Shown: positions 1-10,314, counted from the stretch's first letter. The stretch: 64,000 nucleotides of DNA from Synechococcus sp. LA31 (GCF_018502385.1 NZ_CP075523.1:1984001-2048000), one strand, 5' to 3'. Notes: a model not told the origin generated them from the sequence alone. Numbers and translations: made by a program.

Positions 1-37
1 TGCCAATGGGGGAACGGCGCGTCTACGCGGCTGAGGG

Positions 38-916
38 TCATGGAAGCGCGGCAAGCCACTCCAACATGGCCCGGTTCACCTGATCTGGCACCTCGTCATG
101 GGGGCAATGACCGGCTTGAAGCACCACCTCGGTGGTGTTGGTGGGGGCGTGGCGCTGGAAGGCACCGCGGCGGCCGGCGGCATTGATCCAGGGGTCGCGG
201 ATGCCCCAGAGCAAAAGCAAGGGTGCCTGCAGCTGGGCGAACAGCTCATCGAGGGGTTGGCCGCGGGGAATATCGAACACCGTGCGGAACACCCCGAAGG
301 CTCCGGGATCGCGGCTGGGCCGCAGGATCGACTCCACCAGTTCGTCGTCCACATTGGTGGAATCGACGTACACCTGCTTGAGGGTGCGGCGCACGTTGGC
401 TGGTCGCCGCATGTTTTCGAACAGCAGCCGCTGCAGGATCGGACTTTTCAGCAAGGCTCCACCAATGGTGCGGCGGGCGATGGCACCCCAACCCTTGGGC
501 TCGCCCTGCTCATCGGAGAAGGGGCCAGCCGCATTCAGCAGCACCACCCCAGCGCACTGATCACCCAGGGCGGCTCCGGCCGCCAGCGCCGCGTAGCCCC
601 CCAGTGAATTACCCACCAGCACCGTGGGGCGGCCGATGCGCTCCTGCACGTAAGCCACCAGCTGATCGCGCCAGAGGGCACCGCCGTAGCGGGGGCCTTC
701 GGGTTTGGCGCTGCGGCCAAAGCCCAGCAGATCGAGGGCGTGCACCTCGTAGTGCTCCGCTAGCGCCGGAATGTTGAACCGCCAGTGGTCGGTGGAGGCA
801 CCGAAGCCATGCACCAGCAGGATCGCGGGCCCCGCCTGTTCAGCCTGCGGTGAGCGGCTGAGGCTATGGATCGGATGGCCTTGATAGGTCCACCCCGCTG
901 CAACGGTCACCGGCAA
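38..916 (-). CDS. alpha/beta-fold hydrolase
   Basis: A 292-residue cytoplasmic alpha/beta hydrolase. The N-terminal third has the oxyanion-hole motif VHGFGAS and DLLGFGRS. The nucleophile elbow is GNSLGG (serine near residue 104). The acid is probably the aspartate in WGIRDPW and the base the histidine in AGHCPHDE near the C-terminus, so the Ser-Asp-His triad looks complete. There is no signal peptide. Cyanobacterial relatives are annotated generically, and some plant and cyanobacterial members of this fold dephytylate chlorophyll, but nothing here fixes a substrate. It is transcribed away from the small membrane protein that starts about 18 bases from its start codon. The family call is secure and the substrate unknown. 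Confidence 0.9.
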   Translation of the reverse strand: MPVTVAAGWTYQGHPIHSLSRSPQAEQAGPAILLVHGFGASTDHWRFNIPALAEHYEVHALDLLGFGRSAKPEGPRYGGALWRDQLVAYVQERIGRPTVLVGNSLGGYAALAAGAALGDQCAGVVLLNAAGPFSDEQGEPKGWGAIARRTIGGALLKSPILQRLLFENMRRPANVRRTLKQVYVDSTNVDDELVESILRPSRDPGAFGVFRTVFDIPRGQPLDELFAQLQAPLLLLWGIRDPWINAAGRRGAFQRHAPTNTTEVVLQAGHCPHDEVPDQVNRAMLEWLAALP

Positions 917-934
917 CTGAAGGCTGGGTGGTTG

Positions 935-1276
935 ATGCTAGGGAGATCAACCACGCCCCCTGCCCTCGTGCCCGACTGGATTCCCGAGAGCTGGGCGCTG
1001 TTACTGCCGGGCAGCGCCCTCTGGGCCCTGGCGCTGTATCTGCCGCTGAGCGCACCGCTCTCCCGCCTCGAGGAGGCCCTCGCCGAAGGGCCGCTGGATG
1101 AAGGCAGCCAGCTGGTGGCCCTGGTGGTGAGCAGCCTGCTGCTGGCCCTCGGCGCCGGCGTGGTGATCAACCTGGTGCTGGGTTGGGCCCTGGGGCCTGG
1201 CTGGGGCACCAGCCTCGGCCTGGTGGCCGCGCTCAATGGCCTGTTCTGGGGCCTGGCCGCCAGCCGCAACGACTAA
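935..1276 (+). CDS. small membrane protein, unknown function
   Basis: A protein of about 113 residues if translation starts at the ATG at 935; the frame is open back to 866 but that would run into the divergent hydrolase. It has a hydrophobic stretch (WALLLPGSALWALALYLPL), a short acidic loop, then two more hydrophobic stretches rich in Leu, Gly and Ala, which suggests three membrane segments. No catalytic motif is visible. It overlaps the last 4 bases of the convergent methyltransferase-like gene. Codon third positions are mostly G or C, as in its neighbours, which supports real coding. Confidence 0.6.
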   Translation: MLGRSTTPPALVPDWIPESWALLLPGSALWALALYLPLSAPLSRLEEALAEGPLDEGSQLVALVVSSLLLALGAGVVINLVLGWALGPGWGTSLGLVAALNGLFWGLAASRND

Positions 1277-1833
1277 ACGCTTGACGCCCGCCAATCCAGC
1301 CAGGGCAAACCGGGAACGATCGCCGGCGTGGAGGCCTGATAGGCCTTGTAGCGAGGGTGCACTTGGAGCAAGAAGCGCTCCTCGCGCCGTGCCTTCCCAC
1401 CGAGCACAGCACAGAGCCCCAGCAACAGCGCCAGGTGAAGCAGGCTGCCCAGCGCCAACACCACCCCAAGCGAGCAGAGCAGCACCGCCTGATACATCGG
1501 ATGGCGGCAGCGGCCGTAAGCACCGCTGGTCACCAGCTGCGCGCCGGGCTTGGGATCGGGCAGGGGCGTGAGATTCGCGCCAAGCCGCCAGAAGGCCTGG
1601 GCAGCCAGCACCAAGCCCAGCAGGAACAACACCACCCCAGCCAGGGCGACGGGCAGTGGCCAAGCAAAACCCCAGCTGCCCGGCGACGGCCAGGGCGGCA
1701 ACAGGTGGGCGGCGATCAGGGTCATCTGAGCCAACAGCCACCACTCACCGTGGCGGTTGTCGAGCCAGCCGGCCCAGCTGAACTGCCAACCCTCAAGTGG
1801 GGATTTCGGCGAGGGGGTCGAGGTCGGGTCCAT
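1273..1833 (-). CDS. isoprenylcysteine methyltransferase-like (ICMT/PEMT) membrane protein
   Basis: A 186-residue integral membrane protein with about four hydrophobic segments. The segment GAYGRCRHPMYQA followed later by EERFL and HPRYKAY matches the SAM-binding signature of the isoprenylcysteine carboxyl methyltransferase / phospholipid methyltransferase superfamily (R-HP-Y, then E-E..L, then Y..Y). Bacterial members methylate unknown lipids or small molecules, so the substrate cannot be named. Its start lies 41 bases inside the 3' end of the upstream antiporter gene on the same strand, so the two are probably translated from one transcript. Confidence 0.8.
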   Translation of the reverse strand: MDPTSTPSPKSPLEGWQFSWAGWLDNRHGEWWLLAQMTLIAAHLLPPWPSPGSWGFAWPLPVALAGVVLFLLGLVLAAQAFWRLGANLTPLPDPKPGAQLVTSGAYGRCRHPMYQAVLLCSLGVVLALGSLLHLALLLGLCAVLGGKARREERFLLQVHPRYKAYQASTPAIVPGLPWLDWRASSV

Positions 1834-3130
1834 CGCTCTTACCAGCCAACACCAGTCTGAGCAGCACCGGCGCCAGGAAGGTGGTGCCGATCACCATCAA
1901 CAGAATGGCGGCCTCGAGCGCCGGGCTGAGCAACTTGGCCTGGGTGCCAAGGCCCAGGAAGATCAGGCCCACTTCACCGCGGGGCATCATCCCCAGCCCT
2001 ACCACCAAACGCTGGGTGGGCTGTTTGGAAACAAAGCACCAGCCGGCCACCACCTTGCCGGCGATCGCCACCACCAAGAGGAAGGCCGCCACCACGAGGC
2101 CAGGGCGGTTGGCCGGATCGAGCGGGTTGAGCACCGAGAGATCCATGCCCGTGCCGATCAACACGAAGAAGATCGTGGCGAACAAGGCCACCACTGGCTT
2201 CACCGCCGATTCGATCGCATGGCTGTGGTTCGACTTGCTCAGGATCAGACCAGCTGCGAAGGCACCCAGCGCCGCCTCCAATCCGATAGCGGTGGCCGCA
2301 AAGCAGCAGAGGGTGAGCACCACAAAGGAGGCCACCACCACATCACCCGGGGCCTTGAGCCGATCAATCAGCCAGTCGAACCCGGGAGCTGCCGTGCGGC
2401 TGAGGCCGATGGCCGCCACCACAAACACCACTGCTGCCGCCACCAGCTTGAGGATCGGGCCGATCTCCAGGCTGCCGCCACCGGCGATGCTCACCACCAC
2501 CGCCAGGATCACGATGCCAAGGATGTCGTCGAGCACGGCGGCGCCGATCACGATCTGGCCCTCACGCGAGCGCAGCATCTTCAGCTCGCCGAACACGCTG
2601 GCGGTGATGCCAATGCTGGTGGCCGTCATCGAGGCACCGGCAAACACGGCCGGAATCACATCCACGTGGAAGATGATCATCAAGCCGGCGGTGCCGAGCG
2701 CGAAGGGCAGCACCACACCGGCCACCGCCACTGTGGTGGCCTGGGTGCCCACCGCCACCAGCTCATCGAGATCGCTCTCGAGGCCCGTGAGAAACAGCAA
2801 CGCAAACAAACCGAGCGTGGCAACGGTTTCGAGCGACGGGAAGGTTTCGGCATAGAGATGCGACACCACATCCGGCGGCACATCCGCTAGCGACCCCACC
2901 AGCTGCAGCACCCCGGAACTCACCGCCGCCTGCGTTTCCGGCGGCACGATCAGATGCAAGCCACTCGCCCCGATGATCACGCCGGCGATCAGCTCGCCCA
3001 GGATCGTGGGCAGTTGCCAACGCACCAGCAGCTCCGCCAACAGGCGGGCGGCCACAAAAATCACCAGGAAGCGGCCTACCCCAAGCAGGGTTTCAGCCAC
3101 CTCGAGCTGGTGTGCACCGATCTCGGGCAT
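1793..3130 (-). CDS. cation:proton antiporter, CPA2 (KefB/NapA) type
   Basis: About 445 residues from the ATG at 3130; upstream in-frame codons to 3259 run through arginine-rich sequence and across the divergent promoter region, so they are rejected. Roughly twelve hydrophobic segments are present. LPTILGELIAGVIIGASGL is the typical first half of the CPA2 fold, LFLTGLESDLDEL the second-repeat loop, and AAVLDDILGIV carries the paired aspartates of the ion-binding site. No C-terminal nucleotide-binding (RCK/TrkA-N) domain follows. The protein should exchange Na+ or K+ for H+ across the plasma or thylakoid membrane. The ion is not determinable from sequence. Confidence 0.9.
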   Translation of the reverse strand: MPEIGAHQLEVAETLLGVGRFLVIFVAARLLAELLVRWQLPTILGELIAGVIIGASGLHLIVPPETQAAVSSGVLQLVGSLADVPPDVVSHLYAETFPSLETVATLGLFALLFLTGLESDLDELVAVGTQATTVAVAGVVLPFALGTAGLMIIFHVDVIPAVFAGASMTATSIGITASVFGELKMLRSREGQIVIGAAVLDDILGIVILAVVVSIAGGGSLEIGPILKLVAAAVVFVVAAIGLSRTAAPGFDWLIDRLKAPGDVVVASFVVLTLCCFAATAIGLEAALGAFAAGLILSKSNHSHAIESAVKPVVALFATIFFVLIGTGMDLSVLNPLDPANRPGLVVAAFLLVVAIAGKVVAGWCFVSKQPTQRLVVGLGMMPRGEVGLIFLGLGTQAKLLSPALEAAILLMVIGTTFLAPVLLRLVLAGKSDGPDLDPLAEIPT

Positions 3131-3228
3131 CAAACACGTGGGCAATTGCGCACGAGAGTCTCGCCTCGGCGGGCCATGCCCTGTGACAACGGCTACGTTC
3201 CGCCAAGAGCCTGAAAGGCGTCGGCGCC

Positions 3229-5649
3229 ATGACCCTGAGCCAAGCCAACGCAGTTGCACCGCTATCGGGTGAACAGCTGGATCAGATCGATGCCTGGTGG
3301 CGCGCCGCCAACTACCTGGCGGTGGGAATGATCTATCTGCAGGACAACCCCCTGCTGAGCGAACCCCTGCGGCCCGAGCACATCAAGAACCGCCTGCTGG
3401 GTCATTGGGGCTCGAGCCCTGGCCAAGCCTTCATCTGGGCCCATGCCAACCGGCTGATCCGCGAGCGTGAGCTCGACATGATCTACCTCTCGGGGCCGGG
3501 CCATGGGGCGCCTGGGGTGCTGGGCCCCACCTACCTCGATGGCTCCTACTCCGAGATCTATCCGGATAAGTCGCAGGATGAAGCGGGCATGCGCCGCTTC
3601 TTCAAACAGTTTTCCTTCCCGGGCCACATCGGTAGCCACTGCACACCAGAAACCCCGGGCTCCATCCATGAGGGGGGCGAGCTGGGCTACGTGCTCTCCC
3701 ACGCCTGCGGCGCGGTGTTCGACAACCCGAGCCTGATCGCCCTGGCCTGCGTGGGTGATGGCGAGGCCGAAACGGGCCCCCTGGCCACCAGCTGGCACAT
3801 CAACAAGTTTTTAAACCCAATCAGCGACGGGGCCGTGCTGCCCGTGCTGCATCTCAACGGCTACAAGATCGCCAATCCCACCCTGCTAGCCCGCATTCCT
3901 CACGAGGAGCTGGCCAGCCTGATGCGCGGCTATGGCTGGGAGCCCCTGTTTGTAGAAGGCAGCGAGCCAAAGGCCATGCACCAGGCCATGGCCGCCGCGA
4001 TGGAGGAAGCCACAGGCCGCATCCGGGCGATCCAGGCGGAAGCCCGCCGCAGCGGCGAGGCCCAGCGGCCCCATTGGCCGATGATCGTGCTGCGCTCCCC
4101 CAAGGGCTGGACGGGCCCCGCGGCCTTGGGCGACAAGAAGCTGGAAGGGTTCTGGCGGGCCCACCAGGTGCCCTTACCGAACCCGAAGCACGACACCGCC
4201 CAGCTGCAGCAATTGGAGAGCTGGCTGAAGAGCTACCGGCCCTGGGAACTGTTCGATGAGAACGGCACCCTCCAGCCCCACCTGCAGGCCCTCGCGCCCC
4301 AGGGCAAGCGCCGCATGGGATCCAATCCCCATGCCAACGGCGGTCTACTGCGCCACAAGCTGCAACTGCCAGCCATAGCCAACTACGCGGTGACGGTGCC
4401 GCGACCAGGCAGCGTGCAACACGAAAACACGGCGGTGCTCGGCGAACTGCTGCGCGACGCCATCAGCCTTAACCCCGATTCGCTGCGGGTGTTCGGTCCG
4501 GATGAAACCGCCTCCAATCGTTTGCAGGCGATCTACGAGCAGAGCAAAAAGGTGTGGATGGAGGATTTCCTGCCGGAGGATCTCAACGGCAGCGAGCTCT
4601 CCCGCAGCGGCCGTGTGGTGGAGATGCTCAGCGAGCACACGCTAGTGGGAATGATGGAGGGTTACCTACTCACAGGCCGCTACGGCTTTTTCCACACCTA
4701 CGAGGCGTTTGCCCATGTGATCGCTTCGATGTTTAACCAGCACGCCAAGTGGCTCGAGAGCTGTCTGCACCACGCCCCCTGGCGCGCACCGATCGGCCCC
4801 TGGACGTGCCTGATCTCCTCAACGGTGTGGCGGCAGGACCACAACGGCTTCACCCATCAGGACCCCGGCTTTATCGATCTAGCCGGCAACAAGAGCGGCG
4901 AGGTGGTGCGCGTGTATTTACCCGCGGATGCCAACTGCCTGTTGGCCGTGGCAGAGCAGGCGTTGGTGGAAACCAACGTGTGCAACATCATCGTGAGTGA
5001 CAAGCAGAAACATCTGCAATACCTCAGCCTTGAGCAAGCCCGAGCCCACGTGGCCAAAGGCATTGGCCTCTGGAGCTGGGCCAGCAACGATCACTGGGGC
5101 CACGAACCGGATGAACCGGATGTGGTGATGGCCTGCGCCGGTGACATTCCCAGCAAGGAAACCCTTGCCGCTGTGCAGATCCTGCGCCGGGAAATCCCCA
5201 GCCTCAAGATCCGGGTGCTCAATGTGGTGAAGCTGTTTGCCCTCACCGAACCCAGCGAACACCCCCACGGCCTGAGCGGCCGTGATTTCGACAGCTTGTT
5301 CACCACAGACAAACCGGTGATCTTCAACTTCCACGGCTATCCCTGGCTGATTCACCGCCTCACCTACCGCCGCACCAACCACGCCAATTTCCATGTGCGC
5401 GGCTACAAGGAGAAGGGCAACATCAACACCCCGCTGGAACTGGCCATGAACAACCAGATCGACCGCTTCAATTTGGTGATTGATGTGATCGACCGAGTTC
5501 CAGGGTTAGGGTCACGAGCCGCTCACGTGAAGGAGCAGATGAAAGAAGCGATTCTGGCCAACCGCGCCTACGCCCATGAGCACGGCATGGACGCACCAGC
5601 CATCACCGACTGGCAGTGGACATCCGCAGACAACAGTGAGGCCAAATGA
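3229..5649 (+). CDS. xfp: phosphoketolase (xylulose-5-P/fructose-6-P)
   Basis: A full-length 806-residue thiamine-diphosphate enzyme that splits xylulose 5-phosphate or fructose 6-phosphate into acetyl-phosphate and a shorter sugar phosphate. Family landmarks are in order: [22 protein letters not shown] near residue 90, [15 protein letters not shown] (ThDP/Mg motif near 180), and the central GPDETASNR with the catalytic-domain stretch [12 protein letters not shown]. It heads an operon; its stop overlaps the start of glgP by 4 bases (ATGA). The start follows a 98-base gap shared with the divergent antiporter, where the promoter must lie. No good Shine-Dalgarno site is seen. Confidence 0.97.
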   Translation: MTLSQANAVAPLSGEQLDQIDAWWRAANYLAVGMIYLQDNPLLSEPLRPEHIKNRLLGHWGSSPGQAFIWAHANRLIRERELDMIYLSGPGHGAPGVLGPTYLDGSYSEIYPDKSQDEAGMRRFFKQFSFPGHIGSHCTPETPGSIHEGGELGYVLSHACGAVFDNPSLIALACVGDGEAETGPLATSWHINKFLNPISDGAVLPVLHLNGYKIANPTLLARIPHEELASLMRGYGWEPLFVEGSEPKAMHQAMAAAMEEATGRIRAIQAEARRSGEAQRPHWPMIVLRSPKGWTGPAALGDKKLEGFWRAHQVPLPNPKHDTAQLQQLESWLKSYRPWELFDENGTLQPHLQALAPQGKRRMGSNPHANGGLLRHKLQLPAIANYAVTVPRPGSVQHENTAVLGELLRDAISLNPDSLRVFGPDETASNRLQAIYEQSKKVWMEDFLPEDLNGSELSRSGRVVEMLSEHTLVGMMEGYLLTGRYGFFHTYEAFAHVIASMFNQHAKWLESCLHHAPWRAPIGPWTCLISSTVWRQDHNGFTHQDPGFIDLAGNKSGEVVRVYLPADANCLLAVAEQALVETNVCNIIVSDKQKHLQYLSLEQARAHVAKGIGLWSWASNDHWGHEPDEPDVVMACAGDIPSKETLAAVQILRREIPSLKIRVLNVVKLFALTEPSEHPHGLSGRDFDSLFTTDKPVIFNFHGYPWLIHRLTYRRTNHANFHVRGYKEKGNINTPLELAMNNQIDRFNLVIDVIDRVPGLGSRAAHVKEQMKEAILANRAYAHEHGMDAPAITDWQWTSADNSEAK

Positions 5650-8174
5650 TGAATGAGTCCCAGCCCCGCCATCTGCAACTGCCCACCCCCGGTTGCTACG
5701 CCGACCCGGATCGCAGCGGCCTTGAAGCCAATGATGTGTTCGATGGCATGGCCGAACACCTCTTCTACACCTTGGGCAAACTGGCCCCCACCGCCAGCCG
5801 CCACGACCTTTATCTAGCCCTGAGCCACGCCGTGCGCGATCGGCTGATGACCCGCTATCTGGCGGGTATCGAGGCGATCAATGCCACTCCCACCCGTGTG
5901 GTGGCCTACCTCTCGGCCGAGTTTCTGATCGGCCCCCAGCTGGGCAACAACCTGCTGATGCTCGGCATTCAAGATGCGGCCGAGGAAGCCCTGCGCCGCT
6001 TCGGCATCGAGCGGCTCGATGAAATCCTCGAAGTGGAAGAGGAGCCCGGCCTCGGCAATGGTGGCCTGGGCCGCCTCGCGGCCTGCTTCATGGAATCGCT
6101 GGCCAGCCTGGAGATCCCCGCCACCGGCTACGGCATCCGCTATGAGTTCGGAATCTTCGATCAGCTGATCCGCGACGGTTGGCAGGTGGAGATCACCGAC
6201 AAATGGCTCAAGGGCGGCTGGCCTTGGGAAATCCCCCACCCGGATCAGGCCTGCTTCGTGGGCTTCGGCGGCCGCACCGAGAGCTATCGCGATGAGCGTG
6301 GCCACTACCGCGTGCGCTGGATCCCGGAGGAACACGCCATCGGTGTGCCCCACGATGTGCCTGTGCTCGGCTACCGAGTGAACACCTGCGATCGGCTGCG
6401 CCTCTGGCGCGCTGATGCCAGCGAAAGCTTCGACTTCTACGCCTTCAACATCGGCGACTACTACGGCGCCGTGGAAGAGAAGGTGGGCAGCGAAACCCTC
6501 TCCAAGGTGCTGTACCCCAACGACGGCACCGATGAGGGGCGCCGCCTGCGCCTGAAGCAGCAGCACTTCTTCGTGAGCTGCTCCCTGCAAGACATGCTGC
6601 GCAGCCTCGAGCAGCGCGGCATCCCAGTGCAGGAGTTCCCGGATCACTGGGCGGTGCAACTCAACGACACCCACCCGGCGATCGCCGTGGCCGAACTGAT
6701 GCGGCTGCTGATCGACGACAAGCACCTGGGGTGGGATCAGGCCTGGGATATCACCTGCCGCTCGCTGGCTTACACCAACCACACCCTGCTGCCGGAAGCC
6801 CTGGAGAAATGGGGTCTGCCCCTCTTCGGTTCGCTCCTGCCGCGCCATCTGGAGCTGATCTACGAGATCAACCGCCGCTTCCTGCAGATGGTGCGCCTGA
6901 AGTACCCGGGCAATGAAGCACTGCTGCGCAAGCTGTCGATCATCGATGAGGAGGGCAGCAAAGCTGTGCGCATGGCCAACCTGGCCACGGTGGCGGCCCA
7001 CCATGTGAACGGCGTGGCGGCGCTGCACAGCGAGCTGGTGCGCTCCAAGCTGCTGCCGGAATTCGCGGCCCTCTGGCCGGAGAAATTCACCAATGTGACC
7101 AATGGCGTGACGCCACGGCGCTGGATGGCTCTGGCCAACCCGGCCCTACGCCAGCTGCTGGCCGAAAGCATCGGCGAAGGCTGGGTGGCCGACCTCGATC
7201 AGCTGCGCCAGCTGGAGCGCTACGTCGACGACGCTGCTTTCCTGGAGCGCTGGCAGCAAACCAAGCTGGCCAGCAAGCGCAACCTGGCCAACTACATCCA
7301 TCGCCAGAGCGGTCTGCTGGTGGATCCGGCCTCGCTGTTTGATGTGCAGGTGAAGCGCATCCATGAATACAAGCGCCAACACCTCAATGCCCTGCAGGTG
7401 ATCGCCCACTACCTGCGCATCAAAAACGGCCAAGCCGAGGGCATGGCACCGCGCACCGTGATCTTCGGTGGCAAAGCAGCGCCCGGCTATTACATGGCCA
7501 AGCTGATCATCCGCTTCCTCAATGGCATCGCCGAAACGGTGAATGCCGATCCGGATATGGATGGCCGCCTGCGGGTGGTGTTCCTGCCGGACTACAACGT
7601 GAAGCTGGGTGAGCGGGTGTATCCAGCCTCCGATCTCTCTGAGCAGATCTCCACCGCAGGGCTCGAGGCTTCCGGCACCGGCAACATGAAATTCGCCATG
7701 AACGGGGCCCTCACCATCGGCACCCTCGATGGCGCCAACGTGGAGATTCGCGAGCAGGTGGGCGCCGACAACTTCTTCCTGTTCGGCATGACCGAAACCG
7801 AAGTGGCCGACCTGCACAACCAGGGCTACCGCCCCTGGGAGCTGATCGCCCAGCAACCGGAGCTCGCTGAAGTGTTGCGGCTGGTGGAGCAGGGGCACTT
7901 CAGCAATGGCGACGGTGATCTGTTCCGGCCGCTGCTGGAAAACCTCACCGGCCGCGATCCCTTCTTCGTGCTGGCTGATTTCGCCGATTACATGCAAGTG
8001 CAGCAGCAGGTCAGCGAGGTCTGGGCGGATCGCAACGCCTGGAACCGCATGTCGCTGCTGAACAGCGCCCGCACCGGCTTCTTCTCCTCCGATCGCTCGA
8101 TCCGGGAGTACGCCGAGCGGATCTGGCAGGCCGAGAGCTTCCCGGTCTCCATCACCTGCAACCTCGACGACTAA
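5646..8174 (+). CDS. glgP: glycogen phosphorylase
   Basis: 842 residues, normal length for GT35 phosphorylases. It releases glucose 1-phosphate from glycogen using inorganic phosphate and pyridoxal phosphate. The PLP lysine sits in [16 protein letters not shown] near residue 680, followed by [10 protein letters not shown]. The N-terminal [17 protein letters not shown] and the HRYEYK-type [15 protein letters not shown] block are also intact. Two adjacent ATG codons (5646, 5649) could start it; the first overlaps the xfp stop. Placement between phosphoketolase and acetate kinase suggests it supplies carbon for a glycogen-to-acetate route in the dark. Confidence 0.97.
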   Translation: MMNESQPRHLQLPTPGCYADPDRSGLEANDVFDGMAEHLFYTLGKLAPTASRHDLYLALSHAVRDRLMTRYLAGIEAINATPTRVVAYLSAEFLIGPQLGNNLLMLGIQDAAEEALRRFGIERLDEILEVEEEPGLGNGGLGRLAACFMESLASLEIPATGYGIRYEFGIFDQLIRDGWQVEITDKWLKGGWPWEIPHPDQACFVGFGGRTESYRDERGHYRVRWIPEEHAIGVPHDVPVLGYRVNTCDRLRLWRADASESFDFYAFNIGDYYGAVEEKVGSETLSKVLYPNDGTDEGRRLRLKQQHFFVSCSLQDMLRSLEQRGIPVQEFPDHWAVQLNDTHPAIAVAELMRLLIDDKHLGWDQAWDITCRSLAYTNHTLLPEALEKWGLPLFGSLLPRHLELIYEINRRFLQMVRLKYPGNEALLRKLSIIDEEGSKAVRMANLATVAAHHVNGVAALHSELVRSKLLPEFAALWPEKFTNVTNGVTPRRWMALANPALRQLLAESIGEGWVADLDQLRQLERYVDDAAFLERWQQTKLASKRNLANYIHRQSGLLVDPASLFDVQVKRIHEYKRQHLNALQVIAHYLRIKNGQAEGMAPRTVIFGGKAAPGYYMAKLIIRFLNGIAETVNADPDMDGRLRVVFLPDYNVKLGERVYPASDLSEQISTAGLEASGTGNMKFAMNGALTIGTLDGANVEIREQVGADNFFLFGMTETEVADLHNQGYRPWELIAQQPELAEVLRLVEQGHFSNGDGDLFRPLLENLTGRDPFFVLADFADYMQVQQQVSEVWADRNAWNRMSLLNSARTGFFSSDRSIREYAERIWQAESFPVSITCNLDD

Positions 8175-8180
8175 CGCACC

Positions 8181-9215
8181 ATGTTGCTGGTGCTGAATGT
8201 GGGCAGCTCCAGCCTCAAGGCCGCCGTGCTGGCGGCTGGAGCTGCCCCCACAAAGCGCCTCTGGCAAGCCGGGGCCCAACGCCATGGGCCCCTGGGCGAA
8301 CAGCTCGATCAGTGGTTGGCACCCCAGCTAGAGCCGTGGTGGCCGCAGCTCACAGCTGCCGGCCACCGGGTGGTGCACGGGGGTGTGCGCTTCACAGCTC
8401 CAACCCGAATCAACCCGGCGGTGCTGAAGGAGTTGGAGGGAGTGTCAGCCCTAGCGCCGCTGCACAACCCGCCGGCCCTGGAAGCCATCCAATGGCTCCA
8501 GCAGCGGCAGCCTGGCTTAAAGCAATGGGCCTGCTTCGATACGGCCTTTCATGCCAGCCTGCCGCCGGAGGCTTACACCTACGCGCTGCCAGCGGCCTGG
8601 CGGCAGGGGGGGCGGCGCCGCTATGGCTTCCACGGGCTTAACCACCAGCACGTTGCCGAATCCGCCCCGTGTCCGCGCCTGATCAGCGCCCACCTGGGGG
8701 GCGGCTGCTCCCTGGCGGCGATCCGGGATGGCCGCAGCGTTGACACCACCATGGGCTTCACCCCTCTGGAGGGTTTAGTGATGGCCAGCCGCAGCGGCAG
8801 CGTGGACCCAGGGTTGCTGCTGCACCTGCAACGGCAGGGGATCAGCCTGGAGCAACTGGATCAGGGGTTGAACCAGCGCAGCGGCCTTGTCGGGCTCTCC
8901 GAGCTGAGCAGCGACTGGCGCGAGCTGCGCAAGGCCGCTGCCGAGGGCCACACCGGCGCGCAACTGGCCCTAGCGGTATTCCTGCACCGGCTGCGGCAGG
9001 AGCTGGGCGCGATGGCCGCCAGCCTGGGGGGCGTGGATCAGATTGCGCTCACCGGTGGCATCGGCGCCAACGACCCCAAGCTGTTGGGTGACCTGCAGCC
9101 AAGCTTTGCTTGGCTGGGTTCCGTGCGATGGCTGCAGGTGGACGCCGATGAGGAAGGGATGATCGGGCGGCTGATCAACCGGGCAGATCAGGGGTCTGGT
9201 GCAGCAGACGGTTGA
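8181..9215 (+). CDS. ackA: acetate kinase, short form
   Basis: It transfers phosphate from acetyl-phosphate to ADP, giving ATP and acetate, so it completes the pathway begun by xfp six bases and one gene upstream. ASKHA-fold motifs are present: LNVGSSSLK at the N-terminus, HRVVHGG, APLHNPP, FDTAFH, YGFHG, HLGGGCS, DTTMGFTPLEGL and TGGIGAN. At 344 residues it is about 50 shorter than the usual ~400; the missing parts appear to lie in loops of the N-terminal domain and the middle, while the catalytic motifs remain. Its last 41 bases overlap the convergent gene at 9175-9624. Confidence 0.95.
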   Translation: MLLVLNVGSSSLKAAVLAAGAAPTKRLWQAGAQRHGPLGEQLDQWLAPQLEPWWPQLTAAGHRVVHGGVRFTAPTRINPAVLKELEGVSALAPLHNPPALEAIQWLQQRQPGLKQWACFDTAFHASLPPEAYTYALPAAWRQGGRRRYGFHGLNHQHVAESAPCPRLISAHLGGGCSLAAIRDGRSVDTTMGFTPLEGLVMASRSGSVDPGLLLHLQRQGISLEQLDQGLNQRSGLVGLSELSSDWRELRKAAAEGHTGAQLALAVFLHRLRQELGAMAASLGGVDQIALTGGIGANDPKLLGDLQPSFAWLGSVRWLQVDADEEGMIGRLINRADQGSGAADG

Positions 9216-9624
9216 GCCGCAAGCGGTCAGCGTTGAGCGGATCAGGCGCCAGCTCGCCGGCCAGTTCGCGGAATTTCTGCTCCACCGGCTCGGGAACACG
9301 CACATCAAAGATGCGCTCCATCAGCGCCTCGATCGAGAACAGGTGAGCATTGATGTTCTCGAGATCAGCGATGGCCTGCTGCATCGCGTCGGTCTCGCCC
9401 GTGTCGGCTGGGCCTGAGGCAGCAGCGGGAGTCAAGGAAGACTCAGCATCGCCGTGGGTTTTCTGGAGCTCTTCGAGCGCACGGCCGGCCAGGGTGCGGA
9501 AGGATTGCAGCGCAGCCCAGCTGAGCTCCTGTTGCTGGCGCAGGGTGGGGTTCTCCCGAATGAGACGGTCGTGCTCCCGGTAGAAGCGCTGGCAGTCAGG
9601 GCATTGGCAGGGCTCTTCCGGCAC
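9175..9624 (-). CDS. conserved hypothetical, N-terminal Cys cluster
   Basis: 149 residues. The N-terminus EEPCQCPDCQRF has a C-x-C-x-x-C arrangement that could bind zinc. The rest is mainly helical and acidic, with IADLENINAHLFSIEALMERIFDV in the middle. No catalytic motif is recognised. Third-codon G+C is like the surrounding genes, and a second conserved small gene (9661-9960) follows the same strand upstream. The 3' end overlaps ackA by 41 bases tail to tail. Confidence 0.65.
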   Translation of the reverse strand: MPEEPCQCPDCQRFYREHDRLIRENPTLRQQQELSWAALQSFRTLAGRALEELQKTHGDAESSLTPAAASGPADTGETDAMQQAIADLENINAHLFSIEALMERIFDVRVPEPVEQKFRELAGELAPDPLNADRLRLNRLLHQTPDLPG

Positions 9625-9660
9625 CGCAGTCCCCTTGGCATTTCGCTTCCCATCTTGACA

Positions 9661-9960
9661 TCAAGCAGCCTGTCGATCGTCGTCGCTGGCACCAGGAATG
9701 GGAATCTCGATCGAACTCACCACCTGAATCACATCGCGGAGCCGCATCGAATCGGCAAACCAGGCCATGGCCTGATCGGTATCCCCATCAGCCACCGCTT
9801 CATTGGCGCTGTCTTCATGGGCCTCCGCCAAGAGGGCCAGCCAGCACAAGCAACGGGCCTGAATCACCGAGAGATCGAGCCCATCGGGCAGGTTTTCAAC
9901 AATCTGCTCGCTTTCCTGTTGCACCAACAGCCTCAGCCGGAGATCATGCAGCTGTGCCAT
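9661..9960 (-). CDS. conserved hypothetical, helical
   Basis: A 99-residue, mostly helical acidic protein (LDLSVIQARCLCWLALLAEA; DTDQAMAWFADSMRL) with no signal peptide or membrane segment. No known domain is recognised. It sits immediately outside the left boundary of the genomic island and reads away from it, so it belongs to the core chromosome. It precedes the gene at 9175-9624 on the same strand and may be cotranscribed with it. Confidence 0.6.
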   Translation of the reverse strand: MAQLHDLRLRLLVQQESEQIVENLPDGLDLSVIQARCLCWLALLAEAHEDSANEAVADGDTDQAMAWFADSMRLRDVIQVVSSIEIPIPGASDDDRQAA

Positions 9961-10049
9961 GGGGTGGTGGCGACTGAAACCACGCTAGCGGCAGCGGCCT
10001 GATCCGCCATCCCACTACCCGTAGTGCTGGATACCGACTGAAGAATCCG

Positions 10050-10099
10050 GGCTACGGGGCTGGCGGGACTCGAACCCACGACCTACGGTTTAGGAAACC
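10050..10099. repeat. left attachment site (tRNA-Arg 3' remnant)
   Basis: Fifty bases identical to 22449-22498. Read on the minus strand it contains the tRNA-Arg sequence from the 5' anticodon stem to the discriminator base plus a few flanking bases. Immediately after 10099 the sequence diverges from the tRNA, so no tRNA 5' half is present and this copy cannot be functional. It marks the chromosomal junction of the island. Confidence 0.92.
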
Positions 10100-10148
10100 C
10101 AGCGCTACGCGCTGTTGCCGCAAGGGCTCTGAGCCCCTCAGGCGCGGC

Positions 10149-10176
10149 GGGTTGACCGAAAGTTGACCACTTTGCC
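10149..10176. repeat. recombinase arm-like repeat, left end
   Basis: This stretch matches 22348-22376 at all but two positions (one substitution, one missing T) in the same orientation. On the minus strand it contains two copies of GGTCAAC separated by a few bases. It lies about 50 bases inside the left attachment site. The rest of 10100-10314 has small hairpins, a 14-base repeat (10131-10144 and 10308-10321) and no convincing gene. Confidence 0.5.
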
Positions 10177-10314
10177 CTGAAAGGCCACGGTCAATCGCCT
10201 CTCAAGGGCGCCCGCTCAGCCGGCTGGGTGCGGGAGTCGCGCAAACCCTGGACTGAGCGCACCCAAAGGGTCGAGAGCCACGTGGGGCTCGGCTCAAGGG
10301 GGCCAGGGAGCCCC

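Noticed and set aside
1757-2890. Long plus-strand frames (377 and 352 residues) over the antiporter gene
   Set aside because: His/Gln- or Ser/Thr-rich antisense shadows of a clear membrane transporter; no domain.
5814-8285. 404- and 379-residue minus-strand frames over glgP and ackA
   Set aside because: They mirror conserved enzyme genes and have shadow-like His/Gln/Ala composition.
10050-10127. A second tRNA-Arg gene at the left end
   Set aside because: Only the 3' part is present; sequence after 10099 cannot form the 5' acceptor and D arm.
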